A stretch of 58,939 nucleotides of DNA from Bacillota bacterium (GCA_009784555.1 WRBO01000010.1:1-58939), one strand, 5' to 3'; counted from the stretch's first letter, positions 22,179 to 32,425 are shown. Numbers and translations: made by a program. The notes: a model not told the origin generated them from the sequence alone.

Positions 22179-22599
22179 GCCGTTTCAATTCCTCCATTGC
22201 CGTATCGAAATCCGCCTCGTCCATGTATTTGTCGTATGCCTCGCGCGACCATATTTCGGCGCGACTGCCCACCCCTATGAACACGATGTCTTTTTGGATG
22301 TTGGCAAATTCGCGCAGATTTCGTGGAAGTAATGTTCGGCCCTGGGCGTCTTCTTCTAGTTCTTGGGCACTGCTGAACAATATCCGCAGTGGTTTTGCCG
22401 ATGCGCCGTCGGACATTGGTACCGCGTCGACCCGAGACAGGACTTTGTCCTCTAATGTGCGTTGGTCAAAGAGGAATAAACATCCGCCCGTTCCCTTGGT
22501 TATGGTGATGTTTTCACCCAGGGCGGATTTCAGTTTAGGCGGAATGCGCATTCGGCCTTTTTGGTCGATTTGGTGAAAGTATTCGCCAAGTATCATCAT
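22168..22599 (-). CDS. mraZ: Transcriptional regulator MraZ
   Basis: DNA-binding AbrB-like regulator that represses its own dcw operon; 143 aa with two SpoVT/AbrB repeats (GEYFHQIDQKGRMRIPPKLK and LEEDAQGRTLLPRNLREFA, in parts). Start is the first of two ATGs after GGAGGGGCGGAAC. The promoter region carries two TGGT repeats at 10-bp spacing that fit MraZ binding sites. Confidence 0.95.
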   Translation of the reverse strand: MMILGEYFHQIDQKGRMRIPPKLKSALGENITITKGTGGCLFLFDQRTLEDKVLSRVDAVPMSDGASAKPLRILFSSAQELEEDAQGRTLLPRNLREFANIQKDIVFIGVGSRAEIWSREAYDKYMDEADFDTAMEELKRHGV

Positions 22600-22720
22600 G
22601 TTCCGCCCCTCCTTTTGTTTGGTGTTAGTGGAAGTGGAGCAAGCGGCGGCGGCGTCCCCCAAGATATGCCACCCCACCGCTTGTTTCCCCTAATCTATGT
22701 TTATCATAAGAAAATTTTCG

Positions 22721-22743
22721 AGTCAACCACTTTTGACCACTTT
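22721..22743 (-). promoter_or_regulatory. dcw promoter with probable MraZ boxes
   Basis: Minus strand: AGTGGTCAAAAGTGGTTGACT. Two GTGGT units at exactly 10-bp spacing (22727-22730 and 22737-22740 mark the GTGG cores) run into a -35 TTGACT (22721-22726). MraZ is known to bind TGGG-like repeats spaced by one helical turn. The -10 is less clear (TAAACA at 17 bp). Confidence 0.55.
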
Positions 22744-22766
22744 TTCAATTATTTATGGAGTTTATT

Positions 22767-22788
22767 AAAGGCCCGAGGGCCTTTTTGT
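22767..22788. terminator. Short hairpin terminator
   Basis: AAAGGCCC-GA-GGGCCTTTTT on the plus strand; the symmetric AAAGGCCC...GGGCCTTT also works on the minus strand, where it lies 2 bp past the stop of the 22790-23440 gene. Confidence 0.55.
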
Positions 22789-22789
22789 A

Positions 22790-23440
22790 CTAGTAGCGTT
22801 CCAGTTTGTCGTGTGCCCGAATTGCGGACATGATATCGTGGTCGGTAAAGTTTGCGGTGTGGAAGTTTTTGGCGGCGTTGGTGACGGTGCCGAGGGCATT
22901 CGTGTTGTATGGATTGACCATGACCGTGTCGACCGTATCGTACATTCCAAAGAGCTTTGTAATGTATTCGTAATAGTCCCGACCCGTTGCCTTTGTTTCA
23001 AAATGACCGTTCGGCAGGATGTTGTCAAACCATACCGCCATTTCGCGCTTTTGGGTTATTGCGTGGTTGAATGCCCCGCGTTTTGCCCAATTTTCATCGT
23101 CAGGGTTTATTTCGTCCCATTCGCCGCGGGTTAGTTCGCCGAATTTCCAGCTGTATTGGTCGGCGGCATAGGTGTTCAGCATTCCGCGGACAAGGGCCCA
23201 TTCAACGGAGGCCAAAGCCGAGAGTTTTTGCGACATTTGGGGATTGACCTTTTTCATTACGTTGGCCAGTTGTGCGTCCGCCGCCGAATAGGGTTTTTGC
23301 GAAAGTACTTCGGGTGTTTCGTACAAGAGTTTTTGTGCCAATGGGATAATAATGTCAGGTTTGTTACCGTCCAGAGGCATGCCCGTGTAGGTATGGCGCA
23401 AAATTCCCGCAGTAATCGGACAAAGTATGTTTTTGTGCAT
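22790..23440 (-). CDS. Unknown soluble protein, 216 aa
   Basis: No known family recognised. It is rich in Asn, Tyr and Trp (WALVRGMLNTYAADQYSW, WDEINPDDENW), without membrane segments or signal peptide. A full -35/-10 pair ends 6 nt before the ATG and there is no Shine-Dalgarno, so it should be a leaderless monocistronic gene, closed by the hairpin at 22767. Confidence 0.6.
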   Translation of the reverse strand: MHKNILCPITAGILRHTYTGMPLDGNKPDIIIPLAQKLLYETPEVLSQKPYSAADAQLANVMKKVNPQMSQKLSALASVEWALVRGMLNTYAADQYSWKFGELTRGEWDEINPDDENWAKRGAFNHAITQKREMAVWFDNILPNGHFETKATGRDYYEYITKLFGMYDTVDTVMVNPYNTNALGTVTNAAKNFHTANFTDHDIMSAIRAHDKLERY

Positions 23441-23446
23441 GTTAAA

Positions 23447-23475
23447 AGTATATAGAGATGGGTTTGCAAATTCAA
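23447..23475 (-). promoter_or_regulatory. Leaderless promoter of the 22790-23440 gene
   Basis: -35 TTGAAT (23470-23475), 17-bp spacer, -10 TATACT (23447-23452), 6 nt to ATG. Confidence 0.72.
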
Positions 23476-23479
23476 GGGG

Positions 23480-24634
23480 CTATTTCATCTTTTTCATTTT
23501 GTCACGGAATGCCGTGCGTTTTGGGTATTCGCGGTCGCCGATGTCGCGGTCAAGTGATTTGATTGCGGCCACGGCGTGTCTGTCCAACTTTGTTGGAGTT
23601 TCGACGATGATTTTTACGATAAGGTCGCCGGTCCCTATGGCTTGCAGTTTTTTTATGCCTTTGCCCTTTAGACGGTGTACCGCGCCCGATTGCGTGTATG
23701 GCGGGATTGTGAAGTCAATCTCGCCCTCTATCCCCGGGATACGGATTTGGTCGCCAAGGATGGCCTGGGTAAATGAAATCGGTAATTCAAGGCGCAGGTC
23801 GAAATCGTCGCGCACCAAGATTGGGTGGGATGCAACGCGCACACCGATAAGGAGGTTGCCCGAAACACCATCGCCGCCAGTTGCGGCATCGCCCTCGCCC
23901 GAGATGTTCAGGATTTGACCGTCCGCGATACCCGCGGGGATGTTGACCTCGTAATTGATTGTTTTTTTGTTAGCACCTTTGCCCGAACAGGTTGGGCATT
24001 TGTCACGAATGACCTTGCCCGTGCCGTTACATGCGGAACATGGTACGACGTTTTCCATTACGCCGAAACGGCCAATGCGGCTGGTTTGCTTGACGCGCCC
24101 TGCCCCGTTACAATACGAACATGTGTCGACCGCGGTGCCGTTTTTCGCGCCCGACCCGTTACAGTCATGGCATTTTTCAAACCGCGTGAATGTTACGGAC
24201 TTTTTCGCGCCCAATGCGGCCTCGGTGAATGAGAGAGTTACATTGACCTGGATATCGTTGCCGCGGTGGTTGCGTTGAGTGCCACGACGCCCGCCACCGC
24301 CAAAGAGGTCACCGATACCGCCGTCGAAGAAAGAGCTAAAAATATCGCCCATGGAACCAAAGTCGAACCCGCCGAAATCGCCGCCTCCGAAACCGCCCAT
24401 GCCACCCATTCCGCCCTCGGCCGAACCGAATTTGTCAAAATTTGACCGTTTTTGCGGGTCGGAGAGAACCTCGTACGCGACCGAGATTTCCTTGAACTTG
24501 GCCTCGGCGTTTTTGTCGCCCGGGTTTTGGTCGGGGTGATATTTTTTGGCCAATTTGCGATAGGCACTCTTTATCTCGTCGGGGGTTGCGGTTTTCGCAA
24601 CGCCCAGGGTTTCGTATGGATTTTTACTGCTCAT
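23480..24634 (-). CDS. dnaJ: Chaperone DnaJ
   Basis: Hsp40 co-chaperone that delivers substrates to DnaK and stimulates its ATPase; 384 aa. J domain (1-70) with HPD in [11 protein letters not shown], a Gly/Phe-rich linker (75-125), four CxxCxGxG zinc motifs ([32 protein letters not shown]) and a C-terminal substrate domain. GAGAGGCGCGGA precedes the ATG. It is separated from dnaK by three genes unrelated to heat shock. The start overlaps the 3' end of the upstream surface-protein gene by 11 nt, so they are co-transcribed. Confidence 0.96.
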   Translation of the reverse strand: MSSKNPYETLGVAKTATPDEIKSAYRKLAKKYHPDQNPGDKNAEAKFKEISVAYEVLSDPQKRSNFDKFGSAEGGMGGMGGFGGGDFGGFDFGSMGDIFSSFFDGGIGDLFGGGGRRGTQRNHRGNDIQVNVTLSFTEAALGAKKSVTFTRFEKCHDCNGSGAKNGTAVDTCSYCNGAGRVKQTSRIGRFGVMENVVPCSACNGTGKVIRDKCPTCSGKGANKKTINYEVNIPAGIADGQILNISGEGDAATGGDGVSGNLLIGVRVASHPILVRDDFDLRLELPISFTQAILGDQIRIPGIEGEIDFTIPPYTQSGAVHRLKGKGIKKLQAIGTGDLIVKIIVETPTKLDRHAVAAIKSLDRDIGDREYPKRTAFRDKMKKMK

Positions 24635-26585
24635 TCCGCGCCTCTCTGTCTTTTCTTTGTTTTATCATTATGAAAATTACGCCGAAAGCGATTACAATGG
24701 CCAGGATTATTAGTATGATTGCCCAGATGCTGCTGCCTTTGGCTCCCGGTGGGCCGACACCGTTGTCACCGTTGCCATTGTCGGGTTCGGTTGGTTCCCC
24801 TGGCTCGGTGGGTTCGCCGTTGCCGTTGCCTGGCTTTTCTTCGCCTCCGTTACCGTTGCCTGGTTCTTCGCCGTTGCCGTTTTCACCTGGGCCCGGGTCG
24901 GGGGTGTAATCCGTGGCTTCCGTCCATATGGCGTACAATGTCCAAACCGTGTCCATTTCGGGGAATAGAAAAGTTACGCCAGGCAGAGGGTAACCGCGGC
25001 GGGTTCCATCGGCATCAAACACGCGGGTCACAACGCCCTGGGTGAAGTAGAATCCGACCAGGTCGTAGCCGTCACGTGTCATTGTGTGGGTGATGTGGGT
25101 TGGCAATTGCGCGTTGGTGTATGTGTTGATGGGGTCAGGCAGGTCTCCCTCGAACTGGAATTCGGAAGCAAATTCAAATGTGCCCGTATTTGGGTCCCAA
25201 TGTGCGTGGATTTCAGTTGTAGAAGACACAACGGCCGTTGCCCAATTGTCAAAAACGCCCGCGGGATGTGAACCCCATGTCCAATGCGAGAATGTGAAAC
25301 CGTTGCGTGTTGGGTTTTCGGGTTGGATTATGCGACCAAAGCCGTCCATGACCAGTTGTGTGTTGTCGGTGCCCGTGTTCATGAAGTTGACCTCGTGCCG
25401 CAGGAATGTTGCGGCGGCCGTGTTCCATGGGACGGTCAAATCGCGGTATTCGTTTGGCATTGCCGTTCGTTGTGCGTTCATTTGCGCGCCAAGGGTTGCG
25501 GTGGTGCCCAAGCCAGGATGTGTCCATGTGATGCCAAAGTTTCCCGATGGCTGGAAATGCCCCGCGGTGTCCAAATTCAATGTGCGGTTTTGTCCCATCG
25601 TCCCCGTACCCGTTGCGAACAACACGGGGGTGTTCGTTCGGCCGAATACGGATGTTGCGGTGATTGTATAGGCGGCGTTGATACTGCCCCCCATTATTTG
25701 GCCCGTTGTGTTGCCCGTGCCGATGACACCGAAATTGAACACGTTGTCGAATGTTATTTGGCCGCCGTTCAAATTCATAATTCCGACGATACCGCCGCGC
25801 CCGGCAAACCCCGCACCCGCGCCGACCGTGATATCGATGGTTCCGCGGTTATAGCTGTTTATAACGTAGCTGTTCTGCCCTGCGGTGGATGATGCCAATC
25901 CCCCGACCTGGCGCACGCCCGCTCCTGTACCCGCCGCCATGCCAAGGGTGCCATAGTTCGCAACGTTAATTAAGCGAGAGTCACGAAGTACACCGACAAC
26001 ACCGCCCAGCATATTGTTGGCATTGCGCGCCGTTGTCAAATTCGCGCGGTTTACGACATTGTGCAATGTCGAGTTCAGGGAGTTGCCCACAACGGATGCA
26101 CGGATGCTGATGCCTATGCCGCCCGTGCCCGCCACGAAACCCGTTACATTTCCGTGTGTTTCAAAATTGCGCAGGGTCGCACCCTCTGTACGACCGAAGA
26201 GGGCCGTGCCGCTGTGGTCGCCCAGACCGATTGGGTTACGGATAGTTGTCGGCAGGGTTATGTGGTGACTGCCCCCGTCAAAGGTTCCGCCGAAAGGACG
26301 GTTGTGGCCGCCTATGCTTGTCCAATCCGTGCCCCGTAAATCGATATGATTTGTTAATCGAAAATAATTTCCCGTGAATGTTTCGCCGTCGTTGACACGG
26401 GTGGCCAATAATGCCAATTCATCCCGTGTTCCGATTTGGTATGGGTTTGCGGATGTGCCCGCCCCCGCCCATTCGACCGTTTCATCCACGTCGTCCGCAC
26501 GCACGGGCGCGGAATTGGACGGTGTCCACGCAATCATTACCATTGCCAATGCGGCGATACATACCGCGGTTAAAAGCTTTTTCAT
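24624..26585 (-). CDS. Exported surface protein with GLUG-like and InlB-type repeats
   Basis: 653 aa. Signal peptide ([20 protein letters not shown]), a beta-helix-like region with GLUG-type repeats ([39 protein letters not shown] in parts), an InlB B-repeat-like segment ([27 protein letters not shown]), a Pro/Gly/Asn/Glu linker made of near-repeats of EPGNGNGE, and a C-terminal membrane helix with a basic tail. No LPXTG is present, so it is anchored by the helix. It sits between DUF4956 and dnaJ. Role unknown; such proteins often act in adhesion. Confidence 0.75.
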   Translation of the reverse strand: MKKLLTAVCIAALAMVMIAWTPSNSAPVRADDVDETVEWAGAGTSANPYQIGTRDELALLATRVNDGETFTGNYFRLTNHIDLRGTDWTSIGGHNRPFGGTFDGGSHHITLPTTIRNPIGLGDHSGTALFGRTEGATLRNFETHGNVTGFVAGTGGIGISIRASVVGNSLNSTLHNVVNRANLTTARNANNMLGGVVGVLRDSRLINVANYGTLGMAAGTGAGVRQVGGLASSTAGQNSYVINSYNRGTIDITVGAGAGFAGRGGIVGIMNLNGGQITFDNVFNFGVIGTGNTTGQIMGGSINAAYTITATSVFGRTNTPVLFATGTGTMGQNRTLNLDTAGHFQPSGNFGITWTHPGLGTTATLGAQMNAQRTAMPNEYRDLTVPWNTAAATFLRHEVNFMNTGTDNTQLVMDGFGRIIQPENPTRNGFTFSHWTWGSHPAGVFDNWATAVVSSTTEIHAHWDPNTGTFEFASEFQFEGDLPDPINTYTNAQLPTHITHTMTRDGYDLVGFYFTQGVVTRVFDADGTRRGYPLPGVTFLFPEMDTVWTLYAIWTEATDYTPDPGPGENGNGEEPGNGNGGEEKPGNGNGEPTEPGEPTEPDNGNGDNGVGPPGAKGSSIWAIILIILAIVIAFGVIFIMIKQRKDREARNEQ

Positions 26586-26586
26586 G

Positions 26587-27276
26587 TTAAAGTGATTCCT
26601 CCCCCGATGAATTTGACATTATTCGGTTGCAAACGATAGGCAGGTTGCTGTTTTTTGTTCGCAATTCATCAATCATTTTGCGTTCCAATTCGGGTGAACG
26701 CAGACGAAAACGGTACCGTAGGGTGAAGAGACTGCCCATTTTGGTTGTGCTGGTTTGTGTTAAAATCACCCCCGTTGCATATGTTTCAAAAATTGGGGCC
26801 AATTCAGTGTAATAATCCAGGTCGTCGGGAACGGTGATTTTTAATTCGCGCTCGGCCCCGTCGCTTAAAAAACTCATCGGCACCATCTTTACCAATATAA
26901 ATGCCACGCAAACAATGACGGTGAAGATAAGGGCGAAATATATGTACCCCGTCCCCGTCGCAATTCCCGCGGCCATGGCCAAGAAAACCGAAGTAATGTC
27001 CCACGCATTGCCGGGGATGGAACGGAAACGAACCAAATTAAATGCCCCCGCAATTGCCAAACCCGCACCGATGCCCACGGCCTCGCCATGGATTATCATT
27101 ACAACGCCCTGGGTGATAATAGGCAGGAGGCAGAACGACACGATGAGACTGCGCGATGCCCTTTCGTTTTTGAATATGTACGAACCCGCAACCAAGAGTC
27201 CGCAAAGCAGCGAAATCGCAAAAGCCGCCAGGGTCGACGGAATTGTATAGCCATACGCGAAAACGGACGTGAACAT
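26587..27276 (-). CDS. DUF4956 membrane protein
   Basis: 229 aa. Four to five membrane segments in residues 10-140 with GIGAGLAIAGAFNLVRFRSIPG, the DUF4956 hallmark, then a soluble C-terminal domain of alpha/beta type. DUF4956 genes commonly accompany VTC-domain genes, as here (28 bp apart). Function not established; a role with polyphosphate or cell-surface export is suggested by context only. Confidence 0.85.
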   Translation of the reverse strand: MFTSVFAYGYTIPSTLAAFAISLLCGLLVAGSYIFKNERASRSLIVSFCLLPIITQGVVMIIHGEAVGIGAGLAIAGAFNLVRFRSIPGNAWDITSVFLAMAAGIATGTGYIYFALIFTVIVCVAFILVKMVPMSFLSDGAERELKITVPDDLDYYTELAPIFETYATGVILTQTSTTKMGSLFTLRYRFRLRSPELERKMIDELRTKNSNLPIVCNRIMSNSSGEESL

Positions 27277-27303
27277 TACCTCTCCTTTGTTTTGGGGCGT
27301 TTA

Positions 27304-27969
27304 TTACGCACCCGCGACCTTTTCAAATATTTTTCCGTATTTTGAAAAAGACGTCGGGTAAATGCGGTGTTTTGATAATGCCCGCAACAACCAATTCGGA
27401 TACCCGTACCCCGTTTTAACCTCCATAATAAATGTTGGTTGGTCAAAATAGTTTACATCAGATTCGTGTGAATGCAAGCCTAAATCATTGCGGCGGCTGC
27501 GCAAATTTGTGTCGATGGTTATGCGCAGGGCCGTTTCGACCAACGCCGCATATGAAAATCGGTCGTATCCCACGTAAATTTTAGGATAGCATTTGTGCTT
27601 TTGCACAAAAAAATTAATTTCCACGGCCGTTTTGGTGTCGGGCAATGTATCCAATGATGCAGCAGATTCGCGCTTTTTATATACAACGCCCTTGTACTTT
27701 CGTTTGATTTCCATATAGGTCTTTTTGACGGTTGGAGTTTCGTCCGCCAAATTTTCATATCCACGGGCCCGCAACTTTTCTTTGAACACGGGTTTTGAAA
27801 TGGAATGACGAATAATGTCGTCCGTGTCGTTGTCGTAATATACGTTGTGGATGCGTTGATGGTGGTATTTGTCATGAACCAAGTGCGGGATTATATCGGC
27901 CATCAAAGAACGATGGGTCACCTCGTCCATCATGTATTTGACCTCGGTTCGTGTGAAAAAATCCTTCAT
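27304..27969 (-). CDS. VTC-domain protein (polyphosphate polymerase-like)
   Basis: 221 aa matching the VTC tunnel domain: TRTEVKYMM at the N-terminus, VYYDNDTDDIIRHSI, KEKLRARGY, MEIKRKYKGVVYKKR, YDRFSYA, LRITIDTNLRSRR, FIMEVKTGYGYPNWL (in parts). The basic and acidic residues lining the tunnel (K, R, E in EIKRK, LRIT.D, EVK) are present, so activity is plausible. In bacteria these genes pair with DUF4956 and sometimes CotH. It starts 14 bp after dnaK. Confidence 0.87.
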   Translation of the reverse strand: MKDFFTRTEVKYMMDEVTHRSLMADIIPHLVHDKYHHQRIHNVYYDNDTDDIIRHSISKPVFKEKLRARGYENLADETPTVKKTYMEIKRKYKGVVYKKRESAASLDTLPDTKTAVEINFFVQKHKCYPKIYVGYDRFSYAALVETALRITIDTNLRSRRNDLGLHSHESDVNYFDQPTFIMEVKTGYGYPNWLLRALSKHRIYPTSFSKYGKIFEKVAGA

Positions 27970-27983
27970 TGCGTCCTATAATA

Positions 27984-29765
27984 CTATTCTTCCGTATTTT
28001 CCTCTTGTGATGCATCTTCGCCTGGTTTTGCCTGTTGGTACAATTTGACGACGACCTCTTGGGTTTGTTTTTGGAATTCTTCGATTGCGGTTTTAACACT
28101 GTCGATGTCTTCGTTGCCGTCGATGTCTTTTTTCAATTTTTCACATGCGTCTTTTAATGTTGTTTTGTCGCCCTCTTCCAATTTGTCACCGTTGTCGCGC
28201 AACAGCTTTTCAATGCCAAAGATTGCGCTGTCGGCCGTATTTTTTGCATCGACCAGTTCTTTGCGTTTTGCATCATCCTCGGCGTGTTGTTCTGCTTCGC
28301 GGATTGCCTTGTCAATGTCGTCTTTTGACATGTTTGTTGATGCGGTGATGTTAATGGATTGCGATTTGTTCGTGCCCAAATCCTTTGCCGTTACCGAGAC
28401 GATACCGTTTGCGTCGATGTCGAACGTGACCTCTATTTGTGGAACGCCGCGAGGTGCGGGCGGGATGTCGGTGAGGGTGAATTTGCCCAACGTTTTGTTG
28501 TCGGCGGCAAAGTTACGCTCGCCTTGTAACACGTGGATATCCACGGCAGGTTGGCTGTCGGCGGCTGTGCTGAATGTTTGTGACTTTTTCGTTGGGATTG
28601 TTGTGTTTCTTGGGATTAATTGCGTGCAAACACCGCCCAGGGTTTCAATCCCCAATGATAACGGCGTAACGTCCAGCAACAGGACATCCTTGACATCTCC
28701 GCCCAGAACCCCTGCCTGTATCGCCGCACCCGCCGCAACACACTCGTCCGGGTTGATGCCTTTGAACGGCTCGATGCCTGTTTTTTTCTTTAATGCCTCG
28801 ACGACGGCAGGGATACGTGTCGAACCCCCAACCAAGACGACCTTTTTGATGTCGCCGAATTTCAATTTCGCCTCTTTCATTGCGACGTCGACGGATTTCA
28901 AAGATTTCGCAATCAGGTCGGATGTCATGTCGTCAAATTTCGCGCGGGTCAGTTCAAATTCCAGGTGCTTTGGCCCGTCGGCGTCGGCGGTAATGTATGC
29001 CTCGGAAATTGTGGTCTTGGTCATGCCCGAGAGGTCGATTTTGGCTTTTTCCGCGGCTTGTTTCAAACGTTGCATTGCCATTTTGTCTTTGGACAGGTCA
29101 ATTCCCGTTTTGGTCTTGAAGTCCTCTACCAACAAATCAATAATCTTTTGGTCGAAATCGTCACCGCCAAGTTTTGTGTCACCATCGGTAGACAGAACCT
29201 CGAACACGCCGTCACCCAGTTCCAAGATAGATACGTCAAACGTTCCGCCACCCAGGTCATATACCAAGATTTTCCCGCCGCTCTCGTCTTTGTCCACGCC
29301 GTACGCCAATGCGGCCGCGGTTGGTTCGTTTATGATACGCAAAACTTCCAACCCCGCGATTTTACCCGCGTCTTTGGTTGCCTGGCGTTGGCTGTCGTTG
29401 TAATATGCGGGCACGGTGATGACCGCTTGGGTTACCTTTGAACCCAGGTATGCCTCGGCATCCGCCTTTAATTTCGACAAAATCATAGCCGAGATTTCTT
29501 GCGGAGTATAGTTTTTGCCGCCCATTTTCAATTTCTTGTCGGTACCCATCAAACGTTTGACGGATATGATTGTGTTTTCCGGGTTTGAAACCGCTTGGCG
29601 TTTCGCGACCTGGCCCACGATTCTCTCGCCGCCCTTGGTCACCGCAACAACCGACGGGGTTGTCCGTGCGCCTTCGCTGTTTGCGATAATTGTTGCCTCG
29701 CCACCTTCCATAACGGCGACACAACTGTTTGTTGTTCCTAAATCAATTCCTATTATTTTACCCAT
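27984..29765 (-). CDS. dnaK: Chaperone DnaK (Hsp70)
   Basis: ATP-driven protein-folding chaperone, 593 aa, a little shorter than E. coli (638) as usual in Firmicutes. [17 protein letters not shown] at the N-terminus, [28 protein letters not shown], the linker [15 protein letters not shown] and substrate domain, ending in an acidic tail. GTAAGGAGGATAAAG precedes the ATG. It follows grpE by 32 nt and leads into the VTC gene. Confidence 0.98.
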   Translation of the reverse strand: MGKIIGIDLGTTNSCVAVMEGGEATIIANSEGARTTPSVVAVTKGGERIVGQVAKRQAVSNPENTIISVKRLMGTDKKLKMGGKNYTPQEISAMILSKLKADAEAYLGSKVTQAVITVPAYYNDSQRQATKDAGKIAGLEVLRIINEPTAAALAYGVDKDESGGKILVYDLGGGTFDVSILELGDGVFEVLSTDGDTKLGGDDFDQKIIDLLVEDFKTKTGIDLSKDKMAMQRLKQAAEKAKIDLSGMTKTTISEAYITADADGPKHLEFELTRAKFDDMTSDLIAKSLKSVDVAMKEAKLKFGDIKKVVLVGGSTRIPAVVEALKKKTGIEPFKGINPDECVAAGAAIQAGVLGGDVKDVLLLDVTPLSLGIETLGGVCTQLIPRNTTIPTKKSQTFSTAADSQPAVDIHVLQGERNFAADNKTLGKFTLTDIPPAPRGVPQIEVTFDIDANGIVSVTAKDLGTNKSQSINITASTNMSKDDIDKAIREAEQHAEDDAKRKELVDAKNTADSAIFGIEKLLRDNGDKLEEGDKTTLKDACEKLKKDIDGNEDIDSVKTAIEEFQKQTQEVVVKLYQQAKPGEDASQEENTEE

Positions 29766-29797
29766 CTTTATCCTCCTTACAATATGTTGTATTTATT

Positions 29798-30292
29798 TTA
29801 ACTGGAAACTTTCACTGTGGCGGGTCTTATTACCCTGCCATTCAATGTATAGCCGCGCTGCCACTCCTCTATCACCATGTCGGGCTTTACACCTTTGCGT
29901 GTTTCAACCGCAACGGCATTGTGCATACGCGGGTCGAACGACACGTCGGTTGTGTCGATGACCTCTACCCCAAAAGATATCAAGGCCGCGCCGAACTTTC
30001 GTATTAATATTTCTATGCCTTGGCGGTCGTGTTCTGTTTCTACTGTTTTCAATGCCTCGCCCAACGCATCCATCAGGGGCAGAATCTGGACAATAACCGT
30101 CTCGCGCCCGTCGGCGTATGCTTTTTGTGAAACCTCGGCATTGCGCTTGCGAAAGTTATCCAATTCGGCCTTGTGATACTTGGCCAGGTTCAAATTGTCC
30201 TCGGCCGCCTTTTTCGCCATTTCCAATTCCAGTTCCAACGCGGAAATGTCATTCGTGACCTGGGTTTGTTCGTTTTCGTGGTTTGCCAACAT
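29798..30292 (-). CDS. grpE: Nucleotide exchange factor GrpE
   Basis: 164 aa. A long N-terminal helix (LELEMAKKAAEDNLNLAKYHKAELDNFRKR in parts) and the C-terminal beta domain with FDPRMHNAVAVE and RGYTLNGRVIRPATVKVS mark GrpE, which releases ADP from DnaK. GGGGAGGATA precedes the ATG. It heads the operon with dnaK; neither hrcA nor a CIRCE operator is present. Confidence 0.96.
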   Translation of the reverse strand: MLANHENEQTQVTNDISALELELEMAKKAAEDNLNLAKYHKAELDNFRKRNAEVSQKAYADGRETVIVQILPLMDALGEALKTVETEHDRQGIEILIRKFGAALISFGVEVIDTTDVSFDPRMHNAVAVETRKGVKPDMVIEEWQRGYTLNGRVIRPATVKVSS

Positions 30293-30311
30293 TATCCTCC
30301 CCTAACAAAAT

Positions 30312-30340
30312 GTGATATCAAATATCCGCCATTTTGTCAA
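30312..30340 (-). promoter_or_regulatory. Promoter of grpE-dnaK
   Basis: -35 TTGACA (30335-30340), 17-bp spacer, -10 TATCAC (30312-30317), start point about 15 nt before GGGGAGG. No CIRCE (TTAGCACTC-N9-GAGTGCTAA) is present. Confidence 0.72.
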
Positions 30341-30362
30341 GCCATCAATCGCGATGGGGTGT

Positions 30363-30458
30363 TTACAGGATAACTTGCCACACAAAAATAGCCAACAAAA
30401 CGCCCCCAAGTATCATTATGCCCTTGATTAATGTTGTTCTTTCAAATCTGTAACTCAT
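30363..30458 (-). CDS. 31-aa single-pass membrane peptide
   Basis: MSYRFERTTLIKG followed by a hydrophobic helix (IMILGGVLLAIFVWQVIL). The ATG lies 6 nt after a TAATAT box with TTGCAA 18 bp above, and there is no Shine-Dalgarno. The short basic-then-hydrophobic layout is typical of genuine small membrane proteins, but no homologue is known to me. Confidence 0.5.
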   Translation of the reverse strand: MSYRFERTTLIKGIMILGGVLLAIFVWQVIL

Positions 30459-30464
30459 AACTTT

Positions 30465-30494
30465 ATATTACCCCCAAAGTCCGTTTATTTGCAA
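30465..30494 (-). promoter_or_regulatory. Leaderless promoter of the 31-aa peptide
   Basis: -35 TTGCAA (30489-30494), 18-bp spacer, -10 TAATAT (30465-30470), 6 nt to ATG. The -35 lies within 10 bp of the upstream lipoprotein stop. Confidence 0.55.
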
Positions 30495-30502
30495 ATGAAA
30501 TG

Positions 30503-32389
30503 TTATGGTCGAACGACCCATGTGTTGTCGTTGAAACTTGAACCGCCGCCTGGCTGTCTTTCCAATCCGTTGCCTATTGCGCTGTTTGCGAATAGGCCTG
30601 TGCCCAATGCCTGGATACGAATGGTGATTGTGTCAAAGTGTGATGCACCCGTCATAGTTGCGTATGACATCAACAGGTTATTTATCGAAATAACCAACAG
30701 CCCCGTATAGTGATGCGTTCCGACAAACAAGAATTGGTTGAAACCAGAATCGCCAGGCACACGGTCAAACGTTTGTTCGTTTTGACCGCCGTTACGGGAA
30801 ACGATGATACGGTAACTGGTTGCCCCCGCTATTGGTGCGAATGTGATTGGGTCACCCCATGGGTCGGTTGGTAATGTCAATACTGGTGCGGCCAATGTGA
30901 ATGGCACAACAGGGGTTGTAAACGTCAATGTCGCGGGGGCCGAATTCATAAAGTTAACGTTTGTTGTCGTCGCAACCACCGTGACGGTGAATACTGTGTC
31001 TAATGCCAGGCCAGGAACCATAAACACATCAACACGTCCCAATGTGTGAGTTGTTGGTGCGCCGCCCGCGGGCGTTACGGTTACAACAAAACCATTGTTT
31101 TGTGCCGCGGTTGCGTTTGTTGGAAAAGTCCAGTTCAAAACCCCCGCGGTGAATGCAAGGTTGCCCGGGGCATTAATCACCGTGCGTTGAATATGTGTGA
31201 CGGTCGTACTGTGCCCCGACATGCGGTGTATGTTTGTTCCGTCAATTCTGTCCAATACCCTGATACGGATTTGATTGTTCCCCTGGGCAAATGTACCTGG
31301 GATATCACCCGTATTAATTGTGTTTTGTGTTGTTGTCATGCGGCTGTGCTGGGTTTGGATACCGCCGACAAAAATTTCAAATGTTGCACCCGGGATTGCC
31401 GCCCAACTTAATGTTGATGTTCCGTCACCCTGGGCGACCAATGTAACAACTGGGGTCGTGGTGAGGGACACGACAATAGGCAAAGTGTTGCCGACACCGT
31501 TTACCGAACCCGCGGGGCCCGTTGCGGTGACCACGACATTATTTGTGCCCGCGGCAAATATAAAGAAGTTCGACAATGGCACACGACGGTATTCGCCGTA
31601 AACCGCGGGAACCCATTGCGATGCACTTTGCAATACGTTGTTAACGCGAACTTGGTACCCCGTTGCCCCCTCTATATGTTCCCATACAATGAAATTACCA
31701 ACGGCGGAAATTGATGGCGCGTCCAATGCGATTCCCGTTGTAATGTTGATGTTGAACGCACCGAAACCCGCCGGGACAACAACGGTCACAACGTTTCCAT
31801 CTACCGTACCAACGTTTGATTGCACGGTGTGCCCCGCGGGAACATCTGTTAATGTAATTTCTATTTCTTCCCCGACAACGGATTGTCCGTTAACACGTGC
31901 GGGCACGACATTATATGTAACATCGGTTGGTACGTTAATGTTCACGGTACGCATTTCGATAAATTCACCAACCAAGAACTCGACGGTGACGGTACCCGTT
32001 CCCTCTGGGATTTGGAAACGTGCCCATTCCGCACGCAAATCATGGGGTTGTTGTCCGTTAACCGTAACATTATCAATTTGATATTGACCAACGTATTCTT
32101 CACGGATACTGAACTCCATGTCTATCGTTGTTCCGACATAAATCTCTGGTGCCGCCGTGTACCCCGTTGCGGTTTCCGTTAATGTCAACGGCCCTGGGTC
32201 TTGCCACCCGCCGCCTGCATTAACTACCTGGGCCAATTCGACTTGATGCGGAACAATCAAAACGATTGCACGCCCCACACGGTCACGCCCCCCGTCATCT
32301 TCGCGGGTGTTGAACAAACACCCCGACAACGGTAATGCCACGGCCACGCACACCAACACGGCCACCATCATTTTTGTAAATTTTTTCAT
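30503..32389 (-). CDS. Large lipoprotein with fibronectin/Ig-like repeats
   Basis: 628 aa. Signal peptide with lipobox LSGC at about residue 24. The mature part is a string of beta-sandwich-like modules of about 90-100 aa with recurring elements such as APSISAVGNFIVWEHIEGATGYQVRVN and LVAQGDGTSTLSWAAIPGATFEIFV (in parts), which resemble fibronectin type III units of clostridial surface proteins. No catalytic domain is seen. The ATG lies 6 nt after the -10 and has no Shine-Dalgarno. Divergent from the SDR at 32493. Confidence 0.8.
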   Translation of the reverse strand: MKKFTKMMVAVLVCVAVALPLSGCLFNTREDDGGRDRVGRAIVLIVPHQVELAQVVNAGGGWQDPGPLTLTETATGYTAAPEIYVGTTIDMEFSIREEYVGQYQIDNVTVNGQQPHDLRAEWARFQIPEGTGTVTVEFLVGEFIEMRTVNINVPTDVTYNVVPARVNGQSVVGEEIEITLTDVPAGHTVQSNVGTVDGNVVTVVVPAGFGAFNINITTGIALDAPSISAVGNFIVWEHIEGATGYQVRVNNVLQSASQWVPAVYGEYRRVPLSNFFIFAAGTNNVVVTATGPAGSVNGVGNTLPIVVSLTTTPVVTLVAQGDGTSTLSWAAIPGATFEIFVGGIQTQHSRMTTTQNTINTGDIPGTFAQGNNQIRIRVLDRIDGTNIHRMSGHSTTVTHIQRTVINAPGNLAFTAGVLNWTFPTNATAAQNNGFVVTVTPAGGAPTTHTLGRVDVFMVPGLALDTVFTVTVVATTTNVNFMNSAPATLTFTTPVVPFTLAAPVLTLPTDPWGDPITFAPIAGATSYRIIVSRNGGQNEQTFDRVPGDSGFNQFLFVGTHHYTGLLVISINNLLMSYATMTGASHFDTITIRIQALGTGLFANSAIGNGLERQPGGGSSFNDNTWVVRP

Positions 32390-32395
32390 GATGAT

Positions 32396-32425
32396 AGTCT
32401 ACCCTGATTTTAATTATTTAGGCAA
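32396..32425 (-). promoter_or_regulatory. Leaderless promoter of the large lipoprotein
   Basis: -35 TTGCCT (32420-32425), 18-bp spacer, -10 TAGACT (32396-32401), 6 nt to ATG. Confidence 0.7.

Noticed and set aside
28045..29403. 452-codon open frame on the plus strand opposite dnaK
   Set aside because: It is the antisense shadow of dnaK; its Ser/Thr-rich product has no domain and the opposite strand encodes a fully conserved protein.
30293..30340. HrcA/CIRCE control of grpE-dnaK
   Set aside because: No TTAGCACTC-N9-GAGTGCTAA inverted repeat and no hrcA gene in the window.
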